Of a stretch of 44,545 bases of DNA, positions 16,310-25,005 are shown piece by piece. The notes beneath the pieces were generated by a model. It was given only the letters and a program-made list of their open reading frames with translations. It made no database searches and was not told where the DNA came from. Location: assembly GCA_905234695.1 (NCBI GenBank), contig CAJOHZ010000026.1, forward strand, positions 1 through 44,545. The letters run 5' to 3'. The translations under genes and the position numbers were made by a program. The stretch's first letter is position 1. The number at the start of each line of letters is the position of its first letter. The DNA is from an uncultured Bacteroidales bacterium (GTDB taxonomy: Bacteria; Bacteroidota; Bacteroidia; Bacteroidales; P3).

Positions 16310-16800
16310 CTCCCACCAAAGTCGTTTCCAATAATATTTTTCTTTTCCTTTATTTTATATTTGTATTTTTTTAATGCATGTCAATATTGTTGATATCTAC
16401 ATAATGTGTTTTGCATCTTTTTCATTATTCACATTATGTTATTCTTTTATCAACATATATGATGCTTTGTTTCATAAGAATATGTCTTATCAACAATCTG
16501 TTTGTTTCTTAGTTCACATCGTTTTGTTGAAATGGATAATTGCGGTTATAATCTAATTTCAATGTTGATAAAGCATGATAAAATCGTCACTTATTAACCT
16601 TCCCTACCCTGCTAACAAGTTATCATTTTTTATCCTCTTGGTTATAAAACGCTTTTCAACATTTCGTGTTTATATTTTTTATATGATTGACGCTCCGCAA
16701 TGTATATGCCTTGTGCAAAACATGTGAATAAGTAAATCCAATTTATAGTGAATGTTTTATGCATTTATAGTACTTTTGCATATTGAAATAGTTATGAACA
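16310..16800. other. oriC: Candidate chromosomal replication origin (oriC)
   Basis: This stretch has no gene and is very AT-rich. Perfect TTATCAACA nonamers lie at 16447-16455 (+), 16487-16495 (+) and 16563-16571 (-). TTATTCACA, matching the general DnaA box TTATnCACA, lies at 16425-16433 (+) and 16723-16731 (-), with a near match TGTTGATAT at 16388-16396. All genes for about 12 kb to the left read leftward and those to the right read rightward through 20431. A perfect parS is 1.6 kb away and mnmG, a frequent origin neighbour, is 9.5 kb away. Long A/T runs could serve as unwinding elements. dnaA is not in the window. Confidence 0.65.
16771..16779 (+). promoter_or_regulatory. -7 box TACTTTTGC for rpiB
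   Basis: TACTTTTGC fits TAnnTTTGC and lies 31 bp before the rpiB ATG at 16810. It is the right-hand border promoter of the AT-rich gap and reads away from it. Confidence 0.6.
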
Positions 16801-16809
16801 TACTTGTTT

Positions 16810-17253
16810 ATGAAAGAAATTATTCCTATAGCCTGCGATCATGCGGGATATGAATTAAAAGAAGTTGTAAAACAGAAACTTATAGAAAAAGGTTTCGATG
16901 TGAAGGATTTTGGAACCAATAGTTCCGATAGTGTGGATTATCCTGATTACGCCCATCCCCTGGGGGCTGCCATCAATCGGGGTGAATTTACCCGTGGCAT
17001 AGTGATTTGCGGCAGCGGGAACGGGGTGCAGATGACGGTGAATAAATATCCCAATGTACGCTGTGCACTGTGCTGGACACCTGAAATTGCCAGCTTGGGA
17101 CGGCAACACAACAACTGCAATGTGATAGCCTTGCCTGCCCGCTTTATTCCGCAGGAGACTGCACTGGAGATTGTGGAGGTTTTCCTCACCACGGATTTTG
17201 AGGGTGGACGCCATCAGCGCAGAGTAGAAAAGATTAATAAATTACAACGGTAA
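16810..17253 (+). CDS. rpiB: Ribose-5-phosphate isomerase B
   Basis: The protein has 147 residues from ATG 16810. A TTG two codons upstream (16804) is possible but less likely. It interconverts ribose 5-phosphate and ribulose 5-phosphate in the cytoplasm. Family blocks seen: IACDHAGYELKEVVKQKL (phosphate-binding start), SVDYPDYAHPLGAAI, ICGSGNGVQMTVNK with the catalytic-base Cys, and GRQHNNCNVIALPARF. Length is normal for RpiB. deoC starts 9 bp after its stop. The pair feeds (deoxy)ribose units from nucleosides into central metabolism. Confidence 0.93.
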   Translation: MKEIIPIACDHAGYELKEVVKQKLIEKGFDVKDFGTNSSDSVDYPDYAHPLGAAINRGEFTRGIVICGSGNGVQMTVNKYPNVRCALCWTPEIASLGRQHNNCNVIALPARFIPQETALEIVEVFLTTDFEGGRHQRRVEKINKLQR

Positions 17254-17261
17254 GTTTACAA

Positions 17262-18041
17262 ATGTCAACACCTCTTTTTACCAAGGAAGAGCGGGAGGCG
17301 CTCGTCAAGGTGTTCGGTTGCATCGACAACACCACTCTGGAGGGATGTGACACACATGAGAAGGTGGAACGGCTGTGCCGTCGCTCAATGGAGATGCAGG
17401 ATGCCGCGCAGGGTATTGCCCCTGTCGCTGCAGTATGTGTGTATCCGGTGTTTGTCCGTCAGGCTTGTCAGTTACTGCACGGCACCGGCATTCATGTAGC
17501 GGCAGTGGCGGGAGCTTTCCCATCGGGCCAAGCCCCGTTGCCAATCAAATTGCAGGAAGTCCGCTACGCACTTGATGAAGGTGTCGACGAGATAGATACC
17601 GTTATCTTGCGTGGGGCCTTGATTGAGGGGGATGAAAACCGGGTGTTCGATGAACTTGCCGCCATCCGCGAAGCTTCCAAAGGGAAATGCTTGAAGGTGA
17701 TACTCGAAACAGGCGAACTCCCCTCCCCTACTTTGATGACCCGTGCAGCGGAACTCTCCATCGAAGCCGGTGCGGATTTCATCAAGACCTCTACTGGTAA
17801 AATTGCTGTTTCAGCCACACCGGAAGCCGCCCAGGTGATGCTTTCAGTGATAGAAAAACACCACGAAAACAGTGGGAAGTGGGTTGGTTTTAAAGCCGCA
17901 GGGGGTATATCCACTCCAGAGGAGGCATTAAAATATTACCAACTGGCTGCTGCAGTGTATGGTGAAAAAAATATTACAAAACAATATTTTAGAATTGGTG
18001 CCAGCAGGCTTACCGAAAGGATTTTTTCTATTTTAACATAA
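17262..18041 (+). CDS. deoC: Deoxyribose-phosphate aldolase
   Basis: The protein has 259 residues and is a class I aldolase that cleaves 2-deoxyribose 5-phosphate to acetaldehyde and glyceraldehyde 3-phosphate. The TIM-barrel blocks are clear: VAAVCVYPVFV, VAGAFPSGQAPLPIK, DEGVDEIDTV, LKVILETGEL, the Schiff-base Lys in GADFIKTSTGK, and the second catalytic Lys in VGFKAAGGIST. It follows rpiB by 9 bp and is probably co-transcribed with it, which suits nucleoside salvage. The next gene starts 66 bp downstream after a T-rich stretch. Confidence 0.94.
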   Translation: MSTPLFTKEEREALVKVFGCIDNTTLEGCDTHEKVERLCRRSMEMQDAAQGIAPVAAVCVYPVFVRQACQLLHGTGIHVAAVAGAFPSGQAPLPIKLQEVRYALDEGVDEIDTVILRGALIEGDENRVFDELAAIREASKGKCLKVILETGELPSPTLMTRAAELSIEAGADFIKTSTGKIAVSATPEAAQVMLSVIEKHHENSGKWVGFKAAGGISTPEEALKYYQLAAAVYGEKNITKQYFRIGASRLTERIFSILT

Positions 18042-18107
18042 AAAGTTCTTTACAATTGGATTTTTTTTTGTTATTTTGCAATTTATATTAAGTATCAAAC
18101 TAAGTAG

Positions 18108-19292
18108 ATGAAACCATTACAGACAAAACTCTCCCGTTACACTGCTCCCCAAGAGGCCAAGGCCAAAGGAATATACCCGTACTTTACCCCTATCTCCTCA
18201 GAACAAGACACAGAGGTCCTCGTCAGTGGCAAAAGAGTGTTGATGTTCGGTTCCAACTCTTATCTAGGTCTTACCAATCATCCTAAAATCAAGGAAGCCG
18301 CCAAGGCCGCTATCGATAAATACGGCACAGGTTGTGCGGGCTCTCCTTTCCTCAACGGCACGTTGGATATCCATGTCCGTCTGCAAGACGAATTGGCAGA
18401 ATTTCTCGGCAAGGATGGCGTGATGCTCTTCTCGGCTGGATTCCAAGCCAACTCCGGCACGATTCCTTGTGTGGTGGGCCGTAACGATTACCTTGTGTAC
18501 GATGAACTTGACCATGCCTCCATCATGGAAGGCAAACTCATCACGTTTGCCAATACGTTCAAATACAAGCATCTCAATATGGACGATTTGGAGCGTGTGC
18601 TGCAGAAGATCCCCATCGAAGCCTCCAAGTTGGTCGTCACAGACGGTGTCTTCTCCATGGAAGGTGATGTGGCTCCGGTAGACAAGTTGGTGGAAATCTG
18701 CGACCGTTACCAGGCTACGTTGATGGTGGACGAGGCCCACGGCCTCGGCGTCTTCGGCCGTGAAGGTCGTGGCACATGCGATCACTTTGGCAAACTCGAC
18801 AAGGTTGAGATTGTGATGGGCACCTTCTCCAAGTCGCTTGCCTCGGTCGGTGGTTTTATAGCAACCGATAAGGAGACTATCAACTACATGAAACACAGTG
18901 TGCGTCCGTATATTTTCACGGCTTCCATTCCCCCTGCCGCCACCGCTTCGGTTCTTGCGGCACTCAAAATCATGCGGAGTGAACCGGAACGCAACGTATC
19001 CCTGTGGGACAACACACGCTATGCACTCAACGCCTTCCGCACCCTCGGTTTCGAAATAGGCAATACCCAGAGTCCTATCATACCCCTCTACATACGTGAC
19101 GATAACAAGACATTCCTCCTCACTCACATGATTTTCGAGGAAGGTATATTCGTGACGCCCGTAGTTCCGCCGGCAGTGCCGCCCAAAGACACACTTATCC
19201 GCTTTGCCCTGATGGCTACTCATACCCATGAGCAGATAGACTGTGCGGTGGAAAAAATATACAAATGTTTCAAACAGGTGGGTGTCCTGTAA
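18108..19292 (+). CDS. spt: Serine palmitoyltransferase (alpha-oxoamine synthase)
   Basis: The protein has 394 residues. It is a PLP-dependent alpha-oxoamine synthase closely resembling the Bacteroides serine palmitoyltransferases, which condense L-serine with a fatty acyl-CoA to 3-ketosphinganine. Visible are VLMFGSNSYLGLTNHP, GTGCAGSPFLNGTLDIH, ELDHASIMEG (the His that stacks on PLP, residue 136), VDEAHGLGVFGREGRG (Asp208, His211) and GTFSKSLASVGGF with the PLP Lys at residue 242. The close relative 2-amino-3-ketobutyrate CoA ligase cannot be fully excluded from sequence alone. The next genes, a GNAT-like acyltransferase and an SDR reductase, favour sphingolipid synthesis. A TTATTTTGC 20-30 bp upstream is a poor -7 match. 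Confidence 0.85.
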   Translation: MKPLQTKLSRYTAPQEAKAKGIYPYFTPISSEQDTEVLVSGKRVLMFGSNSYLGLTNHPKIKEAAKAAIDKYGTGCAGSPFLNGTLDIHVRLQDELAEFLGKDGVMLFSAGFQANSGTIPCVVGRNDYLVYDELDHASIMEGKLITFANTFKYKHLNMDDLERVLQKIPIEASKLVVTDGVFSMEGDVAPVDKLVEICDRYQATLMVDEAHGLGVFGREGRGTCDHFGKLDKVEIVMGTFSKSLASVGGFIATDKETINYMKHSVRPYIFTASIPPAATASVLAALKIMRSEPERNVSLWDNTRYALNAFRTLGFEIGNTQSPIIPLYIRDDNKTFLLTHMIFEEGIFVTPVVPPAVPPKDTLIRFALMATHTHEQIDCAVEKIYKCFKQVGVL

Positions 19293-19309
19293 CCTAACGC
19301 ATTCCTCTT

Positions 19310-20431
19310 ATGGAAAATATCACTGTTAAAGAGGTTTCCTCCCGTCGCGACCTCCGAAAATTCATCAACTTCCCTAACAAACTCTTCAAGAATGTCCCCA
19401 CGTATATTCCACCGCTGATGAGCGATGAATTGGGGCTTCTCACTTCAAAAAACCCTTCATTGGAACACTGCTCCCTGCGTCTATGGCTTGCATACCGAGG
19501 GGATTGCATCGTGGGCCGCACGGCGGCTATTATCAATCATTCTGTCAATGAACGTTGGAATAAGAAGGCTGTCCGTTTCGGCTGGTTTGACAGCATCGAG
19601 GACTTCGATGTCTTCTCCACGCTTATCAACACTGTCGCAGACTATGGCCGTTCACAAGGCATGACCGAGATTGAAGGCCCGTTTGGTTTCACCGACATGG
19701 ACAAGGAGTGCTGGGTAATAGAGGGCTTCGACCAGCGGCAGAATATCAGCACCCTCTACAACCCTGCATATTATATTGATTACATTCAGCGCATGGGCTT
19801 TGAGATTCCCTGCCAATGGGCGCAGTATCAGATACCTGCCAGTCAGCCTGTTCCCGACAAGGTGGCACGTATCAACGAGCTCATACTCAAGAAGTACAAT
19901 CTACGTCTCCTCCGTTTCAAATCTCGTAAGGAGGTGTACCCCTACGCCCGCAAGTTCTTCCTGGCCATCAACGCCTCGTTCAAGGACCTCTACGACTTTG
20001 TCCCCATGACCGATAAGGAGATAGATGTCTACATCAAGGAGTACTTCCCCTTTATCAATCTCGAGTTTGCCAACTTTGTGGTTGATCAGGATGACAACCT
20101 CATTGCGTTCGGCCTCAGTATTCCCGATCTTACACGTGCCTACCAGAAAGCCAATGGGCATCTCTTCCCCTTTGGTTGGATATACATCCTGAGGGCGCTG
20201 CATAAATTCACCGATATCGATGCGTTGCTTAACGGCGTGCACCCCGACTGGCAGAAGCGTGGAGTACACTCTATCTATTATGCAGAAATGAATAAGAGTG
20301 CCATCCGACATCACGTGCGGTGGGCCTATTCAAATCCTCAGATTATCGGCAACGAAGCGCAGCGTATTTGGGAGACGACCTATCAGTCTAACCCCATGAT
20401 GAAGCGTGCCATCTTCAAGAAAGCGCTTTGA
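19310..20431 (+). CDS. YghO-like GNAT-fold acyltransferase, possible ceramide synthase
   Basis: The protein has 373 residues and starts 18 bp after the serine palmitoyltransferase stop. The N-terminal half carries the FPNKLFKNVPTYIPPL opening and IVGRTAAIINHSVNE, and EIEGPFGFTDMDKECWVIEG is the conserved middle block of YghO-like proteins. The C-terminal half has a second acyltransferase-like region (FANFVVDQDDNLIAFGLSIP, then HPDWQKRGVHSIYYAEMNKS). There is no signal peptide. In Caulobacter the bacterial ceramide synthase is a GNAT-type N-acyltransferase. Position after serine palmitoyltransferase makes N-acylation of a sphingoid base a reasonable guess. The family call is moderate and the substrate is inference. 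Confidence 0.7.
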   Translation: MENITVKEVSSRRDLRKFINFPNKLFKNVPTYIPPLMSDELGLLTSKNPSLEHCSLRLWLAYRGDCIVGRTAAIINHSVNERWNKKAVRFGWFDSIEDFDVFSTLINTVADYGRSQGMTEIEGPFGFTDMDKECWVIEGFDQRQNISTLYNPAYYIDYIQRMGFEIPCQWAQYQIPASQPVPDKVARINELILKKYNLRLLRFKSRKEVYPYARKFFLAINASFKDLYDFVPMTDKEIDVYIKEYFPFINLEFANFVVDQDDNLIAFGLSIPDLTRAYQKANGHLFPFGWIYILRALHKFTDIDALLNGVHPDWQKRGVHSIYYAEMNKSAIRHHVRWAYSNPQIIGNEAQRIWETTYQSNPMMKRAIFKKAL

Positions 20432-20447
20432 AAAATACCATAAACGT

Positions 20448-20480
20448 TGACGGGGCTCACCTGCAAGGTAAGCCCCGTCA
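20448..20480. terminator. Bidirectional hairpin between convergent genes
   Basis: TGACGGGGCT (20448-20457) and AGCCCCGTCA (20471-20480) pair perfectly over 10 bp. The stem continues as ACC/GGT after one mismatch. A T-rich tail follows only on the minus-strand side (complement of 20430-20447). The position between two gene ends on opposite strands fits a shared terminator. Confidence 0.7.
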
Positions 20481-20502
20481 TGCGTATATAAGGATATGTC
20501 CG

Positions 20503-21300
20503 TTAGGATTTATAGTAGTCGCGGAGGATGTCTACAAACCAGTTTCCGGGGCAGACCCTTTTCAGGACAACGGAGAGCCATTGCTCGAAATTGGCGACAA
20601 CGTAACGGAGTCTTGGATGTCGGCAGTTGACGATTTTCTCAATGGTTTCGGCCATTTTCTCAGGCTTTAGGCCCCCGTTCTCCTCTTTCTCGATAAGCGA
20701 CAGGGAGCGGCGGAAAATGGGGCCGTAGTCCGGGTCGTTCATAGTGGCCTCGGAATTGCGACGGGCAGCAGTGAAATTTGTGGCGAAATCGCCAGGTTCG
20801 ACCATTACCACTTGGATGCCGAACCCCTTCACCTCGGCGCTGAGGGCCTCAGAGAAGCCCTCTATGGCGAATTTCGAGGCGGAATAGAAGCCTTGGTAGG
20901 GCAACCCCATCACCCCGCCGATAGAGCTTATATTGATGATTTTTCCGGCCCGTTGGCGACGCATATAGGGAAGTACCTGCTGGCAGACGTTCACGCACCC
21001 GTAGAAATTCGTTTCTACCTGGGTGCGGTATTCTTCCTCGGTGGCCAGTTCGATAGCGCCTCCTATGCCCATTCCCGCGTTGTTGACAAGGACATCGATG
21101 TGCCCTTCGCGGTCGACAATCTCTTTTACAAGCCGGCCGATGCCTTCAGCGTCCCTCACGTCGCCTTGCAGGTAGGTGATGGCGGGGTGTTCAACAGGAC
21201 GGCGGCAGATGCCATAGACTTTGTGATTGTGGGCGGCCAGCCGTTCGGCAGTGGCTTTGCCGAAGCCGGACGAAGCACCAGTAACGATGATGATACTCAT
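20503..21300 (-). CDS. Classical short-chain dehydrogenase/reductase (possible ketosphinganine reductase)
   Basis: The protein has 265 residues with a Rossmann fold. TGASSGFG (7-14) binds the cofactor, NNAG is at 73-76, and the catalytic Ser, Tyr139 and Lys143 lie in NISSIGG and YSASK. The C-terminal part (EKMAETIEKIVNCRHPRLRY, then FEQWLSVVLKRVCPGNWF) resembles lipid-active SDRs. Substrate cannot be read from sequence. Convergent placement beside the serine palmitoyltransferase pair suggests reduction of 3-ketosphinganine, but any ketone or alcohol is possible. It has its own -7 box at 21322-21330. Confidence 0.85.
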   Translation of the reverse strand: MSIIIVTGASSGFGKATAERLAAHNHKVYGICRRPVEHPAITYLQGDVRDAEGIGRLVKEIVDREGHIDVLVNNAGMGIGGAIELATEEEYRTQVETNFYGCVNVCQQVLPYMRRQRAGKIINISSIGGVMGLPYQGFYSASKFAIEGFSEALSAEVKGFGIQVVMVEPGDFATNFTAARRNSEATMNDPDYGPIFRRSLSLIEKEENGGLKPEKMAETIEKIVNCRHPRLRYVVANFEQWLSVVLKRVCPGNWFVDILRDYYKS

Positions 21301-21321
21301 AGAATACGGTTTTTTGAAGGT

Positions 21322-21330
21322 GCAAAGATA
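21322..21330 (-). promoter_or_regulatory. -7 box TATCTTTGC for the SDR gene
   Basis: The minus strand reads TATCTTTGC, 22 bp before the ATG at 21300. It is divergent to the promoter at 21418-21426, so the 142-bp gap carries two back-to-back promoters. Confidence 0.65.
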
Positions 21331-21417
21331 CGAAAAAAAAACGGATTGGCCGTAGGTGACGGCATGGATCCTTGTGCTGAGATGAAGATTAGTCTGTTCT
21401 GATTCGCAAAAAATGTG

Positions 21418-21426
21418 TATCTTTGC
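21418..21426 (+). promoter_or_regulatory. -7 box TATCTTTGC for the DUF4175 gene
   Basis: TATCTTTGC fits the Bacteroidota consensus. Transcription should start near 21432, only about 11 bases before the GTG at 21443. The short leader supports that GTG rather than the ATG at 21509. Confidence 0.6.
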
Positions 21427-21442
21427 AAGTTAAAACAGACTT

Positions 21443-24400
21443 GTGCAAAATAGCGATACCATACTCAGAGGGTTGGATAAATTCATCCGAAAGTACTACA
21501 AAAACAGGATGATAAAAGGGGGTATCTATGCTTTCACCCTGCTTTTGTCGTTGTTTTTGGCGATGGCGGTGCTGGAGTATTTTGGCTATTTTGGCTCCGT
21601 TGTACGGGCAATATTTTTTTGGTTTTATTTGCTGTCGGGCTTGTCGGTGCTGGGCTATTATGTGGTCATTCCATTGCTGAAGATGTTCCGCTTCGGCAAG
21701 GTGATATCGTATGACGAGGCGGCCCGCATCATCGGTGCCCATTTCCCGGAAGTGCAGGACAAGCTGTTGAACCTTCTACAGCTGCAGAAAGCAGGCAGCA
21801 GCCAGCAGTCGGCAGACAGTGAACTGCTCAGAGCCGCTATCGCTCAGAAATCCGAACAACTGAGCCCGATACCTTTCCATCAAGCAGTGGATATCCGCGG
21901 CAACCGCAAATACATCAAGTATGCCGCCATACCTGCGGTGATTATTGTGGCGATGCTCCTCTTCTCCCCTACCCTGCTGACGGAATCTTCCCGCCGTATT
22001 ACCCACTACAACACCTATTATGAGCGTCCTGCCCCGTTCACTTTCAAGGTGGAGAATGAATGTTTGGAGGTTGCCCAGCAGGAGGATTTCGAACTCCGTG
22101 TAGCGGTGGAGGGCGATGCGGTGCCCGCCGAGGCATATGTCAATATCGAAGGCAGCGTGTACAGGATGCAACCCATTGACAAAAGCCATTTTACATACCT
22201 GTTCAAGACAGTGCAACGCAGTTGCCGTTTCCGCCTTCAGGCAGGGCAGGTACAGTCACCGGAATATTTGCTGACGGTGTTCCCCAAGCCGTCAGTGGTG
22301 GATTTCCAGTTGCATCTCTCCTACCCCGCTTATACCGGCAAGCCGCACGAGACGCTTATGAACGAAGGCGATGTTTCGGTGCCGCAAGGAACCGTCATCA
22401 AGTGGTTTTTCCACACCCGTGAGGTCGACACGCTCTATTTCTTTGAGCAGGAAAAGGTGAATGTGTATGTGCCTGACGCAAATGGCCGTATCACGGTGAC
22501 CATGCGGGCTATGCAGACATTCGAATATGCCTTCTCGGTGGCCAACCGATATGCCCCGTCCGATACGCTCCGCTATGTGGTATCTTCTATCGCCGATGCC
22601 GCACCGCTTATTGCTGTGGTGGAAATGCATGATTCACTGTTGGCCGACAGACGGTTCTTCAATGGTCGTATCAAAGACGATTACGGCTTCTCGAAACTGG
22701 AGTTTGTCATGCTGAAAACCAACGTACAAGATACCTCCATAAAGGAGCAGACCCGTTCGGAGATTGCCCTTGCGAAGGAGGCTGTGCAGGAGTTTTACTA
22801 TTCGAAAAATCTGGCGGAGATAGTACTGGCACCTGGCGACAAGCTGGTATATTATTTCGAGGTGTGGGACAACGATGCCATCCATGGGCCGAAATCGGCC
22901 ACTTCGCAGCAATTTGAATTGCAGGTGCCTACCGAGAGCGAGTTGGATAGCATCATAGACCGCAATTCCAACGAGGCTCAGGAACAGGCACGGATGTCGA
23001 TGTCGGAACTGAAAAAGATGCAGGAGGACATCAACGAGTTGATGCGCCGCCTGGTGGATAAAAAGGAATTGAACTGGCAGGACAAGAAAGACCTTCAGGA
23101 ATTGGCCAAGAAGCAGCAGGAAGTGAAGGAGATGCTCACGAAAATGCAAGAGCAACTGAAAGAGAACAAGCAGTTGGAGCAGAAGTATAAAGACCAGAGC
23201 GAGAAACTGATGGAGAAACAACGCGAGTTGGATAGGTTGATGAACGAAGTGATGAATGAGGAGATGAAGGAGATGTTGAAGGAAATTGACAAGATGATGC
23301 AGGAGATGGACAAGAAGAAGGTGCAGGAACAACTGGATAAGCTCAAACTGGACAACGAGCAATTGGAGAAGCAGCTGGATCAGAATATCGAACTGATGAA
23401 GCGGTTGGAGATGGAAAAGAAGGTAGAGGATGCCATCCGCAAGGCTGAGCAGCTGTCAGATAAACAGCGCGAATTGAGCGACAAGACGGAGCAGGCCAAG
23501 GATAGTAAGCAGAAGGATGAGATGCTCAAGGAACAGCAGGAGCTCTCTCAACAATATGAGGAGCTGAAGCAAGACATCCAGCAAATTCAGCAAGAATACA
23601 AGGAGATAGACAAATCGCTGGATTTCAAGGTAGACAAGGACCTCATGCAGCAAATCGACCAGCACCAGAAAGGGGCTGAGGAAAAACTGGGGAAAGGTAA
23701 GCAGAAGGATGCTTCGAAGCAACAGAAGCAGGCGGCGGATGAGTTGGACAAGTTGTCTGAACAACTTGCAGAGGCCCAGACGGACATGGAGCAACAGGAA
23801 TTGGCAGAGGATGCAGAGATGGTGCGCCACCTGTTGAAGAATCTCGTGCGCCTCTCGTTTGCGCAGGAGGCGCTAATAAACGATGTCCGGAGTGTCTACA
23901 TACAAGACCCCAAGTACCAGGCAATCATCGTGGGACAGAATAAGATAAAAGAGGATTTCCGAGGAGTGGAGGACTCGCTGCGGGCCATCGCCAAACGGCA
24001 GTTGACTGTGGCGTCGGTCATCAACAAGAATGTGGCGGACGTCAACAGCAACCTCTCGAAATCACTGTCGGGATTGCTGGATATGAACCAATCGTTCTAT
24101 GGAAATTACAGGAATACACAATCTCCTCAACCAATGCAGTATACAATGACTTCGTTCAATAGCCTTGCGCTTGTCTTGGCGGAGTCTCTCGACAAAATGC
24201 AGAGCGAAATGCGGCAAAACCAGCAGAAGAAGAACCAAGGGAATTGTAAGAACACTGGCCAAAAGAAGCAAGGGAACTGCAGCAATCCGGGGAAAGGTAA
24301 GCCGTCGCCCAAGTCGATGAAGCAGATGCAGCAGGAGCTCAACAAGCAGATGGAAGCTTTGAAGAAACAACTGGAGAAGCAGGGCAACAAGCCTGGCGGG

Positions 24401-24865
24401 CGAAAGAAGATTGGAGACCAGACGGGTATGCAGATGAGTGAGGAGTTTGCCCGTATGGCCGCCCAACAGGAGATGATACGTCGCATGATGCAGGAATATG
24501 GTCAGGAGCTGAAGCAGAACGGGCAGGGCAATGCAAAGATGATGAAAGAGATAGACGAAATGATGCGTCAGATGGAGCAGACGGAGACCGATCTAGTCAA
24601 CAAGGTCATTACCCAGCAGACCATCAAGCGTCAACAGCAGATTATGACCCGTCTGTTGGAGCATGAGAAAGCCGAGATGCAGCGCGAAAAAGAGGAACGT
24701 CGCGAAAGCCATGAAGGCAAGGAGATGCCTCACCAACCCACACAGAGCGATATTGAGCAGTTCAAGCGGCTCCAAGAGAAGAATATGGAACTCTTCCGCA
24801 CCGTACCCCCTACCCTATCGCCCTACTATAAGTCCAAAGTCAACGACTACTTCTATCGTTTCTGA
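21443..24865 (+). CDS. DUF4175 family giant coiled-coil membrane protein
   Basis: The protein has 1140 residues and starts with GTG. Helices near residues 25-45 and 50-75, and again near 160-178, anchor it in the membrane. A beta-rich region (about 180-500) includes Ig-like repeats. From about 510 to 800 the sequence is almost unbroken Glu/Lys/Gln coiled coil (for example KKQQEVKEMLTKMQEQLKEN). The last third is Gln/Asn/Met-rich (NQQKKNQGNCKNTGQKKQGN). The opening LDKFIRKYYKNRMIKGG and SYDEAARIIGAHFPEVQDKL are typical of DUF4175, a Bacteroidota family of unknown role. An alternative ATG at 21509 would drop the conserved opening, so GTG is kept. Confidence 0.85.
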   Translation: MQNSDTILRGLDKFIRKYYKNRMIKGGIYAFTLLLSLFLAMAVLEYFGYFGSVVRAIFFWFYLLSGLSVLGYYVVIPLLKMFRFGKVISYDEAARIIGAHFPEVQDKLLNLLQLQKAGSSQQSADSELLRAAIAQKSEQLSPIPFHQAVDIRGNRKYIKYAAIPAVIIVAMLLFSPTLLTESSRRITHYNTYYERPAPFTFKVENECLEVAQQEDFELRVAVEGDAVPAEAYVNIEGSVYRMQPIDKSHFTYLFKTVQRSCRFRLQAGQVQSPEYLLTVFPKPSVVDFQLHLSYPAYTGKPHETLMNEGDVSVPQGTVIKWFFHTREVDTLYFFEQEKVNVYVPDANGRITVTMRAMQTFEYAFSVANRYAPSDTLRYVVSSIADAAPLIAVVEMHDSLLADRRFFNGRIKDDYGFSKLEFVMLKTNVQDTSIKEQTRSEIALAKEAVQEFYYSKNLAEIVLAPGDKLVYYFEVWDNDAIHGPKSATSQQFELQVPTESELDSIIDRNSNEAQEQARMSMSELKKMQEDINELMRRLVDKKELNWQDKKDLQELAKKQQEVKEMLTKMQEQLKENKQLEQKYKDQSEKLMEKQRELDRLMNEVMNEEMKEMLKEIDKMMQEMDKKKVQEQLDKLKLDNEQLEKQLDQNIELMKRLEMEKKVEDAIRKAEQLSDKQRELSDKTEQAKDSKQKDEMLKEQQELSQQYEELKQDIQQIQQEYKEIDKSLDFKVDKDLMQQIDQHQKGAEEKLGKGKQKDASKQQKQAADELDKLSEQLAEAQTDMEQQELAEDAEMVRHLLKNLVRLSFAQEALINDVRSVYIQDPKYQAIIVGQNKIKEDFRGVEDSLRAIAKRQLTVASVINKNVADVNSNLSKSLSGLLDMNQSFYGNYRNTQSPQPMQYTMTSFNSLALVLAESLDKMQSEMRQNQQKKNQGNCKNTGQKKQGNCSNPGKGKPSPKSMKQMQQELNKQMEALKKQLEKQGNKPGGRKKIGDQTGMQMSEEFARMAAQQEMIRRMMQEYGQELKQNGQGNAKMMKEIDEMMRQMEQTETDLVNKVITQQTIKRQQQIMTRLLEHEKAEMQREKEERRESHEGKEMPHQPTQSDIEQFKRLQEKNMELFRTVPPTLSPYYKSKVNDYFYRF

Positions 24866-24970
24866 TAATCAGGTATGTAATTCAGAAAATATGGGCCGCA
24901 AAGTAGCGCGGTAAAGCGTTTAGAATATATTTTTTTGTGGGGATTTGTGAAAAATTCAAAAAATATTTCG

Positions 24971-24978
24971 TATCTTTG
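24971..24978 (+). promoter_or_regulatory. -7 box TATCTTTG
   Basis: TATCTTTG precedes the small gene beginning at 25006. A transcript start near 24985 favours the ATG at 25006 over the one at 24991. Confidence 0.55.
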
Positions 24979-25005
24979 TAATCTCAACAGATGATATATA
25001 AAGCA

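Noticed and set aside
16374..16556. A 60-residue open frame in the AT-rich gap
   Set aside because: It is a low-complexity hydrophobic chance frame through DnaA boxes, without a promoter or family similarity.
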